DNA of 64,000 nt from Aeromicrobium sp. 9AM (lineage in GTDB: Bacteria > Actinomycetota > Actinomycetes > Propionibacteriales > Nocardioidaceae). The translations under genes were made by a program, and so were the position numbers. The notes under the pieces were generated by a model that saw only the letters and a program-made list of their open reading frames with translations, was not told where the DNA came from and searched no databases. Location of the stretch: the NCBI RefSeq assembly GCF_902506105.1, contig NZ_LR733303.1, positions 1 through 64,000 on the forward strand, written 5' to 3'. Shown in pieces: positions 42,617-51,083 of the stretch (within the stretch, counting starts at the first letter, position 1; the number at the start of each line of letters is the position of its first letter).

Positions 42617-43347
42617 GCCGGAGCGAGGCGCTCGCGAGCTACGACGTCACGATCGGGCATCACCGCCGCGACGAGGTGTCGTACGCCTTCACGAACCGCG
42701 GCCGGACCTGGCTGGTCGACCTCGACGACGTGCCGCAGATGCCTCGCGGCCTGCGCAGGCTGTGCTCGTTCAGTGCCGACGACCATCTCGGCGACGGGTC
42801 GCGAACCCTGCGCGAGAACGTCGACGACTGGCTCCGCGAGCGGGACGTCGACCGGCCGGCCAGCGTCCGTATGCTCGCCAGCCCGCGCGTGCTCGGCCAC
42901 GTGTTCAACCCGCTCAGCCTGTTCTACTGCCACGACGCGGACGGGACCCTCACCCATGTCGTCGCCGAGGTGCGCAACACGTACGGGGGCCGCCGCTGCT
43001 ATCTGCTCGAGACGGCCGACAACAGCAGGGCGACGGTCGACAAGACGTTCTACGTCTCGCCGTTCCACGGTGTCGACGGTCACTACGAGATCAGCGTGCC
43101 GGAACCGGGACCCGAGCTGTCCGTCACCGTGACGTTGCGCAGGCCGGGCCGCGACCCGTTCGTCGCGACGATGCGCGGCACCCGGCGCCGCGACGCGAGC
43201 CTGGCCTCCGCGCTGCGGAAGCCGTGGTCGACGCGCATGGTCGGCGTCATGATCCGGGTGCACGGCATCCGGTTGTTCCTCAAGGGCCTGCGACCGACCC
43301 CGCGACCCGTTCACCAACCCGACGAGCCGGCCAGGAGCATCCGATGA
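42613..43347 (+). CDS. DUF1365 family protein
   Basis: 244 residues from GTG 42613. Family features: the start region VTIGHHRRDEVSYAFTNR, then LLASPRVLGHVFNPLSLFYC-like sequence (MLASPRVLGHVFNPLSLFY) and FYVSPFHGVDGHYEIS. Soluble. DUF1365 proteins nearly always accompany an FAD oxidoreductase and a cyclopropane-synthase-like or DUF1295 gene, as here. It corresponds to Rv0448c in the SigK regulon. Reaction unknown, probably fatty-acyl or lipid modification. Its stop overlaps the DUF1295 start. Confidence 0.85.
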   Translation: MSRSEALASYDVTIGHHRRDEVSYAFTNRGRTWLVDLDDVPQMPRGLRRLCSFSADDHLGDGSRTLRENVDDWLRERDVDRPASVRMLASPRVLGHVFNPLSLFYCHDADGTLTHVVAEVRNTYGGRRCYLLETADNSRATVDKTFYVSPFHGVDGHYEISVPEPGPELSVTVTLRRPGRDPFVATMRGTRRRDASLASALRKPWSTRMVGVMIRVHGIRLFLKGLRPTPRPVHQPDEPARSIR

Positions 43348-44132
43348 GCAGCGACATCTCCGGCGACGCCTTCCGCAACGTTCTCCTCGGAGCCGCATCG
43401 GCGATCGTGCTGGCGCTGGTCATCACGTACGTGGTCGCCAAGCTGGTGCACCGCCACAACGTCATCGACGTGACCTGGGGCCTGCTGTTCTGCTGCGTCG
43501 CGGTGGCCAGCTTCGTCGGCTCTGACGGGCACGGGGACGACTGGCGCCGCTGGGTGCTGTTGGTCATCACGCTCGTCTGGGGCCTGCGACTGGCGCTCCA
43601 CATGGCGGTGCGCAGCCGCGGCAAGGGCGAGGATCCGCGCTACGCCAAGATGCTCGAAGGTCGTGGCGAGGCGGCCACCGTGCTCATGGTCTACGGGCTG
43701 CAGGGCGTCATCGCCTTCATCGTCGCGATGCCGGTCGTCGTCGGATCGCTGATCGACGAGCCGATGGGCGTGCTGGCGTACGTCGGACTCCTCGTGTGGC
43801 TCGTCGGCATCGCCTTCGAGTCGATCGGCGACCGTCAGCTCGCGGCGTACAAGGCCGACCCCGATCGCGGGCCCGTGATGGACACGGGGCTGTGGCGCTA
43901 CACGCGGCACCCCAACTACTTCGGCGACGCCTGTGTGTGGGTCGGCATCTTCCTCATCGCCGCCGAGCACTGGCCCGGTGTCCTGACGATCGTCTCGACG
44001 GCGCTGATGGTCTACCTGCTCGCCTTCGGCTCGGGCAAACGCGTGCTCGAGCGCCACATGGCCGAGCGCCCCGGCTACCGGGCGTACATGCAGCGCACCT
44101 CGGGCTTCTTCCCGCTGCCACCTCGCGGCTGA
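43344..44132 (+). CDS. DUF1295 (steroid 5-alpha-reductase-like) membrane protein
   Basis: 262 residues from ATG 43344, inside the preceding stop. About six membrane helices. The C-terminal signature of DUF1295/isoprenylcysteine-methyltransferase-like proteins is present: DTGLWRYTRHPNYFGDACVW (about residues 178-197) and the final RPGYRAYMQRTSGFFP. It corresponds to Rv0446c of the SigK regulon. In M. tuberculosis a cyclopropane-fatty-acid-synthase-like gene (ufaA1) lies between the DUF1365 and DUF1295 genes; here the two genes overlap directly and it is absent. Confidence 0.85.
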   Translation: MSSDISGDAFRNVLLGAASAIVLALVITYVVAKLVHRHNVIDVTWGLLFCCVAVASFVGSDGHGDDWRRWVLLVITLVWGLRLALHMAVRSRGKGEDPRYAKMLEGRGEAATVLMVYGLQGVIAFIVAMPVVVGSLIDEPMGVLAYVGLLVWLVGIAFESIGDRQLAAYKADPDRGPVMDTGLWRYTRHPNYFGDACVWVGIFLIAAEHWPGVLTIVSTALMVYLLAFGSGKRVLERHMAERPGYRAYMQRTSGFFPLPPRG

Positions 44133-44236
44133 ATCACCAGAACCCGCCGCATGCGAGGGAGAATGCGACCAGCGCCACATGGCCGAGGCGTGAGATTTGT
44201 CTAGACGAACTTCGGCGCGCCTCTACGCTTCTCCTC

Positions 44237-45115
44237 ATGAAGTTCACCCCCAAGGGCGGTCTCACCGCCATCGCCGCTGCGGCCCTCGTTCTCACGTCCG
44301 CATGCGCCCCCGCTGACTCAGAAGGCTCCGACGGCGCCCCCAAGGCCAGCTCTGCCCTCGCCGACTGCAAGCCGGCCGACCTCCCGCTGGTCAAGCCCGG
44401 CACGTTCACGATCGCGACCGACGACCCGGCGTACGACCCGTGGTTCAGCGACAACGACCCGTCCAACGGCAAGGGCTTCGAGTCCGCCGTGGCGTACGCG
44501 GTCGCCGACAAGCTCGGCTTCGCCAAGAGCGACGTCACGTGGGTCAAGGCCGGCTTCAACCAGGCGATCCAGCCCGGCAAGAAGGCGTTCGACGTCGACA
44601 TCAACCAGTTCTCGATCTCGGCCTCGCGCGCCAAGGCCGTCGACTTCTCGACTCCCTACTACTCCGCGGCCCAGGCGATCATCACGCTCAAGGGCTCGAA
44701 GTACGCCGGCGCGACGACGTTCGCCGACCTCAAGGACGCCAAGCTCGGCGCCCAGATCGCCACGACGTCGCTCGATGCGATCACCGACCAGGTCAAGCCG
44801 GCCGCCAAGCCGCTGGTCTACGACGACACGTCCAAGGCGGCCCAGGCGCTGCAGAACAAGCAGGTCGACGCGATCGTCGCCGACCTGCCGACGGCGTACT
44901 ACCTGACGGCCGCCGAGATCGACGGCGGCACGATCGTCGGGCAGTTCCAGCCGACCAAGGGCAAGCAGGAGCAGTTCGGCCTCCTGTTGTCCAAGGGCAG
45001 CAAGCTGACCCCGTGCGCCAGCGCCGCGGTCGACGCCCTGGCCAAGGACGGCACGCTCGACAAGCTCAAGGACGAGTGGCTCAACCAGGCGACCGACGTC
45101 CCCGAGCTGAAGTGA
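44237..45115 (+). CDS. Amino-acid ABC transporter substrate-binding lipoprotein
   Basis: 292 residues from ATG 44237; earlier in-frame codons lie inside the previous gene. A lipoprotein signal peptide ends at LTSAC (Cys23). The mature part is a family 3 solute-binding protein (GlnH-like): GTFTIATDDPAYDPWF, GKGFESAVAYAVADKLG, VDINQFSISASRAKAVDFS. It binds a polar amino acid or similar ligand outside the cell. First gene of a three-gene importer with the permease and ATPase; the stop overlaps the GTG start of the permease. Confidence 0.92.
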   Translation: MKFTPKGGLTAIAAAALVLTSACAPADSEGSDGAPKASSALADCKPADLPLVKPGTFTIATDDPAYDPWFSDNDPSNGKGFESAVAYAVADKLGFAKSDVTWVKAGFNQAIQPGKKAFDVDINQFSISASRAKAVDFSTPYYSAAQAIITLKGSKYAGATTFADLKDAKLGAQIATTSLDAITDQVKPAAKPLVYDDTSKAAQALQNKQVDAIVADLPTAYYLTAAEIDGGTIVGQFQPTKGKQEQFGLLLSKGSKLTPCASAAVDALAKDGTLDKLKDEWLNQATDVPELK

Positions 45116-45951
45116 CCACGAGCGAGCGTCAGCTCGAACGCGACCGCTACCGCCGTCGCCGCACCCTGACCCGGGGTGCGGTGGCGGCGGTGTCGACGCT
45201 CGTCGTCATCGGGCTGCTGGTGTACGTCGTGGGCAACTCACCGGGCTGGGACCGGGTGCACCGGACGTACTTCTGGTGGCCGGATGCCAAGTCGTCGTTC
45301 CCCGAGGTCGCCCGGTCGTTCTGGCTCAACATCCGGCTGTTCATGGTCGTCGAGGTGTTCGTGCTGATCGTGGGGATCGTGGTGGCGATCATTCGAGTCG
45401 TCCCGGCCCCGGCGCTCGCGCCGATCAAGCTGCTCGCCGTGCTGTATGCCGACGTGTTCCGCGGCACGCCCACGTTGTTGATCGTCCTGCTGGTCGGCTT
45501 CGGCCTGCCGGCGCTCAACCTGACCGGCATGCCGACGAGCCTGTTCTGGCTCGGCGTCATCGCCCTGACCCTGAGCTACGGCGCGTACGTCGCCGAGGTC
45601 ATCCGAGCCGGCATCCTGTCGATCCACCCAACACAGTGGGCCAGCGGCCGCGCACTCGGCATGACGTACGGCCAGACGATGCGCCACGTCGTCCTGCCGC
45701 AGGCGTTGCGCCGGGTCGCTCCGCCGCTGCTCAACGACTTCGTCTCGCTGCAGAAGGACACCGCGCTGCTGTCGACGATCGGGCTCGTCGAGTCGCTGCG
45801 AGCCGCCCAGGTCATCTCGGGCAAGGACTTCATCTTCACGCCGTACGTCGTGGCGGCAGCCTTCTTCATCGCCGCGACGATCCCGCTGGCGCGGTTCACC
45901 GACTACCTGACGGTGCGGTCGCTGCGCCGCGAGAACGGACTGATCACATGA
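45112..45951 (+). CDS. Amino-acid ABC transporter permease
   Basis: 279 residues from GTG 45112, overlapping the previous stop. One N-terminal helix is followed by a periplasmic-type loop of about 40 residues and then the HisM/GlnP permease core of about five helices (FWLNIRLFMVVEVFVLIVGI, RGTPTLLIVLLVGFGLP). The EAA-like coupling loop is near ASGRALGMTYGQTMRHVVLP. Only one permease gene is present, so it probably works as a homodimer. Confidence 0.9.
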   Translation: MTTSERQLERDRYRRRRTLTRGAVAAVSTLVVIGLLVYVVGNSPGWDRVHRTYFWWPDAKSSFPEVARSFWLNIRLFMVVEVFVLIVGIVVAIIRVVPAPALAPIKLLAVLYADVFRGTPTLLIVLLVGFGLPALNLTGMPTSLFWLGVIALTLSYGAYVAEVIRAGILSIHPTQWASGRALGMTYGQTMRHVVLPQALRRVAPPLLNDFVSLQKDTALLSTIGLVESLRAAQVISGKDFIFTPYVVAAAFFIAATIPLARFTDYLTVRSLRRENGLIT

Positions 45952-45961
45952 GGAGCGCCAC

Positions 45962-46687
45962 GTGCTGAGGGCCGAAGCGGTCCGCAAGTCGTTCAACGGC
46001 ACCGAGGTGCTCAAGGGCATCGACCTCGAGGTCACCGAGGGCGAGGTCGTGTGCCTGATCGGTGCGTCCGGCTCCGGCAAGTCGACGCTGCTGCGCTGCC
46101 TCAACCTGCTGGAGCAGGTCGACGACGGCGACATCTGGCTCGGCGACGCGGAGATCACCGATCCGCGGGTCGACGTCGATGCGGTGCGGCGGCGGATCGG
46201 CATCGTCTTCCAGGCGTACAACCTCTTCCCGCACAAGACGGTCCTGGACAACATCGTGCTCGGCCCGGTGACGGTCGGCGGTCGCAGCAAGGCTGAGGCT
46301 GCTGCCACCGCGCACGAGCTCCTGACCAGGATCGGCCTCGAGGACCGGGCCGGCGCCTACCCCGATGCCCTGTCCGGCGGCCAGCAGCAGCGCGTCGCGC
46401 TGGTGCGGGCCATCGCGATGCGCCCCGAAGTGCTCCTGCTCGACGAGATCACGTCGGCACTCGACCCGATGCTGGTCGGCGAGGTGCTCGACGTCATCCG
46501 TGACCTGCGCCGCGAGGGGATGACGATCGTGATGGCGACGCACGAGATGGCGTTCGCCCGCGAGGTGGCGGACCGCATCGTCTTCATGGCCGACGGCTGC
46601 ATCGAGGAGTCCGGGACGCCGGAGCAGGTGTTCACCACGCCGAAGAGCCCGAGGACTGCGGAGTTCCTGGCCCGGCACCTGGCCTGA
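45962..46687 (+). CDS. Amino-acid ABC transporter ATP-binding protein
   Basis: 241 residues from GTG 45962, 10 nt after the permease. Walker A GASGSGKSTLL, Q-loop FQAYNLF, signature LSGGQQQRVAL, Walker B VLLLDEITSALDP and switch His ATHEM identify the GlnQ/HisP group. It energises the importer encoded by the two preceding genes. A strong terminator follows immediately. Confidence 0.93.
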   Translation: MLRAEAVRKSFNGTEVLKGIDLEVTEGEVVCLIGASGSGKSTLLRCLNLLEQVDDGDIWLGDAEITDPRVDVDAVRRRIGIVFQAYNLFPHKTVLDNIVLGPVTVGGRSKAEAAATAHELLTRIGLEDRAGAYPDALSGGQQQRVALVRAIAMRPEVLLLDEITSALDPMLVGEVLDVIRDLRREGMTIVMATHEMAFAREVADRIVFMADGCIEESGTPEQVFTTPKSPRTAEFLARHLA

Positions 46688-46690
46688 CGG

Positions 46691-46724
46691 CACGAGCCCG
46701 GCTCCAAGAGGAGCCGGGCTCGTG
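46691..46724 (+). terminator. Terminator after the amino-acid importer operon
   Basis: Perfect 15-bp stem CACGAGCCCGGCTCC/GGAGCCGGGCTCGTG with an AAGA loop, beginning 4 nt after the ATPase stop. It could serve the convergent minus-strand gene too. No long U-tract, as is usual in high-GC genomes. Confidence 0.85.
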
Positions 46725-46735
46725 TGCGTTGACGG

Positions 46736-47032
46736 TCAGGCGTGTGCCGGAGCCTTGGAGCGTCGGCGGCTGCCGACGCGCTGGCCAACGGCGACCAGGC
46801 CGAACCCGACGGCGAAGATGGCGAGGGTGACCAGGCCGTACCCGACAGGCATCGTGTCCGGGTTCTTGGGGAACGCCGAGTCGTCCCCGCCGACCCACAT
46901 GCGGGTCAGGTAGAGGCCCTGGAACGTGAACGCCCAGAGATAGGCGATGGCGTACGCGACGTTGGCCGCGAGGTGCGACCGCAGGAAGAACCCGAGCGGG
47001 AACGCGAGCAGGACCGTGACGATGGCGATCAT
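46736..47032 (-). CDS. Small membrane protein
   Basis: 98 residues with two or three helices: IAIVTVLLAFPLGFFLRSH at the N-terminus, VAYAIAYLWAFTFQGLYL, and VGYGLVTLAIFAVGFGLVAVG near the end, finishing with RRRSKAPAHA. No family recognised with confidence. It follows the next membrane gene by 9 nt on the same strand and is probably in its operon. Tail to tail with the importer operon. Confidence 0.6.
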   Translation of the reverse strand: MIAIVTVLLAFPLGFFLRSHLAANVAYAIAYLWAFTFQGLYLTRMWVGGDDSAFPKNPDTMPVGYGLVTLAIFAVGFGLVAVGQRVGSRRRSKAPAHA

Positions 47033-47041
47033 GTCAGCACC

Positions 47042-47413
47042 TCAGTCCATCACGGCGGCGGAGCGGCGCGCCGGGGTGAACATCAGCACGAGCGAGACGA
47101 TCGTGACGACGACGAACACCGCCACGAGCACCTTGACGAACGCGGGCACGTCGACGAAGAACGCCGGCAGGGCGCTGAGCACCGACAGGATGCGGGCACC
47201 GGCGGCGACCCGGATGGCGGCGAAGCTGCCGGTGCGCCAGGCCATGATCACCGCGACGATCGTGACGAGGCCGCAGATCGAGCTGAGGATCATGATCCCC
47301 ATGGGCGGCCCGGTCTCGCCGTCGGGCGTGTTCTGCAGGAAGCTCGGCAGGTCGCTGAGCCCGAGCAGGCCGGCCAGTGCGAGGCCGACCTTGTTCTTGG
47401 TGGTGAGGGTCAT
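47042..47413 (-). CDS. Small four-helix membrane protein
   Basis: 123 residues from ATG 47413, with AAGGAGCTC a short way upstream. Four hydrophobic stretches: KVGLALAGLLGLSDLPSF, MGIMILSSICGLVTIVAVIM, a middle amphipathic helix, and VKVLVAVFVVVTIVSLVLMF. Similar proteins are common in actinobacteria but have no known function. Divergent from the LuxR-type regulator gene with about 150 nt between, so it may be controlled by that system. Confidence 0.6.
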   Translation of the reverse strand: MTLTTKNKVGLALAGLLGLSDLPSFLQNTPDGETGPPMGIMILSSICGLVTIVAVIMAWRTGSFAAIRVAAGARILSVLSALPAFFVDVPAFVKVLVAVFVVVTIVSLVLMFTPARRSAAVMD

Positions 47414-47565
47414 GATGAGCTCCTTGAGTGGAAGGTGATTCCACGGTGGCCCGGCGCGCATGCCCCCGACAGGTGTGCCGATTCCCCATTGTCCGGAGTT
47501 CTTCCCGGTACGTATAGGTGCACGTTCCCGGGTCTTTTGCCCTGAATCCTCGGCATCATGAAGGA

Positions 47566-48222
47566 ATGGCCCCTGATCGCATCCGCGTCGTGATCGCCGA
47601 CGACCATCCCGTCGTTCGTGGTGGACTGCGCGCGCTGCTCGAGTCGATCGACGGCTACGAGGTCGTGGGGGAGGCCGTCGACGGCGAGGGTGCTGTGCGG
47701 GAGACGCAGCTCCAGCAACCCGACGTGGTCCTGATGGACATCCGTATGCCGGGCATCGACGGGCTCGAGGCCACCCGCCGCATCCGGGCAGCGGTACCGG
47801 ACGCGATGGTCCTGGTGCTGACGATGTTCGACGACGACGACACGGTGTTCGCGGCGATGCAGGCCGGGGCCCGTGGCTATCTGCTCAAGGGCGCCCAGCA
47901 GGACGACATCGACCGGGCCATCCGAGCGGTCGTGGCGGGTGAGGCGATCTTCGGACCAGGGATCGCCGCGAGGGTGCTCGGCCACTTCAGCCAGCCCCGA
48001 TCCGTGCCCGAGGTGCCGTTCCCCGATCTGACCGACCGTGAGCGCGAGGTGCTCGACCTCGTGGCGGCCGGCAAGCGCAACCATGCGATCGCCGATGAGC
48101 TCGCACTGGCCCCCAAGACAGTCGCCAACCACATCTCGTCGATCTTCGCGAAGCTCGCGGTGTCGGACCGGTCCGCAGCGATCGTGCGCGCCCGTGACGA
48201 GGGACTCGGCAGGCCGAGATGA
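47566..48222 (+). CDS. NarL/LuxR-family response regulator
   Basis: 218 residues from ATG 47566. Receiver domain with VVIADDHPVVRGG, phosphoacceptor Asp in VVLMDIRMPGIDG and Lys in GYLLKGAQ. C-terminal LuxR-type helix-turn-helix LTDREREVLDLVAAGKRN to TVANHISSIFAKL (about residues 150-205). AAGGA directly abuts the ATG, an unusually short spacing, so a leaderless or slightly different start is possible. Overlaps the kinase gene by 4 nt. Confidence 0.92.
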   Translation: MAPDRIRVVIADDHPVVRGGLRALLESIDGYEVVGEAVDGEGAVRETQLQQPDVVLMDIRMPGIDGLEATRRIRAAVPDAMVLVLTMFDDDDTVFAAMQAGARGYLLKGAQQDDIDRAIRAVVAGEAIFGPGIAARVLGHFSQPRSVPEVPFPDLTDREREVLDLVAAGKRNHAIADELALAPKTVANHISSIFAKLAVSDRSAAIVRARDEGLGRPR

Positions 48223-49991
48223 CCGGGTGGTTCCTCGGCGCCAGCATCGCTGCGCTCGCGGTCTCGACCGGGGCGAGCGGACTCGTCCTGCTGTGGGCCC
48301 GCCGCGCGTCGGTTGCCGGCGCCCTTCTGGTCGTCGTCGCGCTCACCGGCCTCGCCGCCCTGGTCGTGCACGCGCAGGACGGCCCGTACGACCTCGAGTG
48401 GGCCTTGGCGATGGCCTCGACGATGCTGGCGCTGCCTGTTGCGGTCGCTGCGTTTCCGCGGTGGAGCTGGCGCGGCCCGGTCGACTTCGTTGCGCTGACG
48501 ACGCTCGTGGCGGCCGGCGCGATCGTCGTGGCGATGTCGCACGAGTCGCACGCCCTCGACGCGATGTCGCTCGTGATCGGCTCGGTGCTCATCGTGCACG
48601 TGTGGTGGCGGCTCGAGACCTCTGACGACTCGGCGCGGGCGCCGCTGCAATGGCTCGCGGTGGCCGCCGGGTCGGTGGCGCTCGTGAGTGGTCTCCTGTT
48701 GTTCGCCGCGGACGGTGCGGCAGCCGACGGGACCGGGAGCAGCGCGACTGGAGCGGTCGTGGCGCTGATGTCGGCCACGATCGGTCCGGCCATGGCGATC
48801 GGGGTGGTGCGGCCCGATGTGGTCGACGTACGCGGACTCATCGTCTGGGGTGTCGTGGTCTGCGTCGCGATCATCGCGTACGTCTCGGTGTTCGCCGGGC
48901 TCGTCTCGCTGCTCGACTGGTCTGGCGCCCCCGACCTCTCGCCGGGCGCGCTCGGGCTGATCGGAGCGGTGTGCGCGTTGGGCTTCCACCCGCTCGTGGT
49001 CATGCTGCGCGGCATCGTCGACCAGATGCTGTTCGGTGACCGGCCGGACCCGCTCCAAGCGGCCACCAGGGTCGTTGACCGGATCGGCGACGACCCGGTC
49101 CTGGCGCTGCGGGCGATCCGCGAAGCCCTCGTGCTGCCCTATGCCTGCCTGCGCGCTGAGGGTCAGACGCTGGCGACCTCGGGCACCGAGGTGACCCACA
49201 CCCGCACGTTGCCGCTGCAGCTGGGTGAGGACGCCGTCGGTGAGATGGTCGTCGGGCTGCGGGCGGGTGAGCTGATGCTCTCGCCCGGCGACGAGAACGT
49301 ACTTCGCATCGTGGCTCCGCTGCTGGCACAGACGCTGCGGGCGACCGCGCTGGCCCGTGACCTGCAGGAGTCCCGGGGCGCTGCCATCGCCGCCATCGAG
49401 GACGAGCGCCGCCGGCTCAGGCGCGACCTCCACGACGGACTCGGCCCGACCCTCTCCGGGGTGGCGTTCTCCGCCGATGCCGCCCGCAACCACCTCGCCA
49501 ACGACGTCGCCGCGGCCGACGCGTTGCTGGCCCGGCTGCGCGATGACACGACACAGGCGATCGGCGAGGTCCGCCGCCTGGTCGAAGGGCTGCGCCCGGC
49601 GACCCTCGACGAGCTCGGGCTCGTGGGAGCGGTCCGGCAGCACGCGGCGAACCTGCACGCCGCCGAGGGCAGGGCCCTGCAGGTCACGATCGACAGCCCG
49701 GAATCGCTGCCCGCCCTCTCGGCGGCGGCCGAGGTGGCGGCCTACCGGATCGTCGTGGAGTCGCTCACGAACGTGGCGCGCCATGCCGCGGCGACCACGG
49801 TGCACGTCAGCATCTCCTCGCACGACGGCGAGCTGCACCTGTCCGTACGCGACGACGGACCGTCGACCACGAAGTGGAAGCAGGGGGTCGGACTGTCGTC
49901 GATGCGGGAGCGCGCCGAGCAGGTCGGCGGCAGCGTCACCGCCTCGGCGCGGCACGACGGTGGCCGGGTCGACGCCGTCATCCCGATCTGA
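48219..49991 (+). CDS. Sensor histidine kinase (HisKA_3 type)
   Basis: 590 residues from ATG 48219. The N-terminal half has about eight membrane helices, a likely membrane-embedded sensor, followed by a GAF-like linker (about 280-390). The phosphoacceptor segment is RRLRRDLHDGLGPTLSGVAF (His about residue 406), and the ATPase end has GVGLSSMRERAEQVGG. It is the partner of the preceding NarL-type regulator. Signal unknown; cell-envelope or lipid state is plausible from the membrane-rich sensor. Confidence 0.92.
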   Translation: MTGWFLGASIAALAVSTGASGLVLLWARRASVAGALLVVVALTGLAALVVHAQDGPYDLEWALAMASTMLALPVAVAAFPRWSWRGPVDFVALTTLVAAGAIVVAMSHESHALDAMSLVIGSVLIVHVWWRLETSDDSARAPLQWLAVAAGSVALVSGLLLFAADGAAADGTGSSATGAVVALMSATIGPAMAIGVVRPDVVDVRGLIVWGVVVCVAIIAYVSVFAGLVSLLDWSGAPDLSPGALGLIGAVCALGFHPLVVMLRGIVDQMLFGDRPDPLQAATRVVDRIGDDPVLALRAIREALVLPYACLRAEGQTLATSGTEVTHTRTLPLQLGEDAVGEMVVGLRAGELMLSPGDENVLRIVAPLLAQTLRATALARDLQESRGAAIAAIEDERRRLRRDLHDGLGPTLSGVAFSADAARNHLANDVAAADALLARLRDDTTQAIGEVRRLVEGLRPATLDELGLVGAVRQHAANLHAAEGRALQVTIDSPESLPALSAAAEVAAYRIVVESLTNVARHAAATTVHVSISSHDGELHLSVRDDGPSTTKWKQGVGLSSMRERAEQVGGSVTASARHDGGRVDAVIPI

Positions 49992-50000
49992 CGCGGGTGC

Positions 50001-50309
50001 TCAGGACGGGTGGTTCTGCCGTTCGGCTTCCGCCAGACGTCGCTCGAGCTCGTTGATGCGGTCGTAGAGGTCGACCAGCGTCACTCCGTCGGCGACGACG
50101 CCGGGGCGCTGCCAGTGGCGTCTCACGAACGCCTCTCGGGTCTCGCCGGCGGCCTGCTGGAACCCCGTCGGACGGGTTGGGTTCGTCTCGATCGGACGCA
50201 CATCGACCCGCCAGGCCACCTTCTGGAGCTTGAGCACGAGCATCCCGCCGAGCACGACCACCGCGAGGGCAGCGACGGGTATCAGCAAGAAGATCAGGCC
50301 GTTGGACAT
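50001..50309 (-). CDS. Hypothetical single-helix membrane protein
   Basis: 102 residues from ATG 50309, with AGGGAG 5 nt upstream. One N-terminal helix (LIFLLIPVAALAVVVLGGMLVL), then a basic and acidic cytoplasmic tail ending in a short coiled coil (LYDRINELERRLAEAERQ). No family recognised. It is convergent with the histidine kinase gene, 9 nt apart, and separated from the next minus-strand gene by a terminator. Confidence 0.6.
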   Translation of the reverse strand: MSNGLIFLLIPVAALAVVVLGGMLVLKLQKVAWRVDVRPIETNPTRPTGFQQAAGETREAFVRRHWQRPGVVADGVTLVDLYDRINELERRLAEAERQNHPS

Positions 50310-50341
50310 GCGCACTCCCTCTGTGGATGCCGGGTAGCCTA

Positions 50342-50375
50342 ACCGGCCCGGCCCTGAGGGAAGGGCCGGGCCGGT
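50342..50375. terminator. Bidirectional-looking terminator hairpin
   Basis: A 14-bp perfect stem ACCGGCCCGGCCCT/AGGGCCGGGCCGGT with a GAGGGA loop, placed 10 nt after the stop of the 50386-50931 minus-strand gene. Confidence 0.75.
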
Positions 50376-50385
50376 CATCCCCTGG

Positions 50386-50931
50386 TCACTTCTTCCAGCG
50401 GTCCTTCAGCTTCTCCGCGGCCTCCTTGACCTTGTCGCCGTAGTCACCGTCCAGCGCCTTCTCGCGGACCTCCTGGCGGAACGCCTTGCGCTCGTCACCC
50501 GGCTCCATGGCGCGCAGCTTCGTCAGGTCGGCCTGCAGCTCGTCGGGCAGGAGCGCGAACACCGCCGCGTTCCGATCGGCCCGCCGGTTGGCGCGCTTCG
50601 CGATCCGGTCGCCGTACGTCCCGGCCTTGGCGTCCGCCACGACCTTCTTGACGGCGTCGACCCGCTCCTGGCCCTTGAGCGCGCGGGCTGCCTTCATGGC
50701 GGCGTGGAACGCGGCCCGGTCGGCCTTCGCGTCAGCCTTGTCGTCAGACGCCGCCGGGGCCTGGCTGAGCTCGCTGTCGAGCGTCGAAGCGGTCTGGGTG
50801 ATCGACGCCGAGGCGGGCTGCGACGACGAGGTGAGCAGGAGCGCCGAGACGAGCGCCGCGGCGATGGCGAGCACGAGCCCGGTGATCCACAGCCGACGGC
50901 CGACGATGGTCTTCAGGGTGGAAGCGGTCAT
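50386..50931 (-). CDS. Secreted or membrane-anchored helical protein
   Basis: 181 residues from ATG 50931. The N-terminus has a basic start (MTASTLKTIVGRR) and one hydrophobic segment (LWITGLVLAIAAALVSALLL), a signal anchor or signal peptide, then a Ser/Ala-rich linker. The remaining 110 residues are very rich in Lys, Asp, Ala and Arg and predicted helical (DDKADAKADRAAFHAAMKAA, LPDELQADLTKLRAMEPGDE). No family recognised. Divergent from an OmpR-type two-component operon that starts about 150 nt away and may control it. Confidence 0.6.
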   Translation of the reverse strand: MTASTLKTIVGRRLWITGLVLAIAAALVSALLLTSSSQPASASITQTASTLDSELSQAPAASDDKADAKADRAAFHAAMKAARALKGQERVDAVKKVVADAKAGTYGDRIAKRANRRADRNAAVFALLPDELQADLTKLRAMEPGDERKAFRQEVREKALDGDYGDKVKEAAEKLKDRWKK

Positions 50932-51083
50932 CAGTCCATTCCTTCATGGTCATGGCCGGGGCGATCCCGACGCTCCACACGCTCGCGCCTCCAGGCAAGG
51001 GGATCGTCAAGCCAATGTTCGAGCGGCGTAAGGATCGTCGGCCGAACCGCCTGTGGGAGCCGTCCGTCCTGTTTCATGGATGC

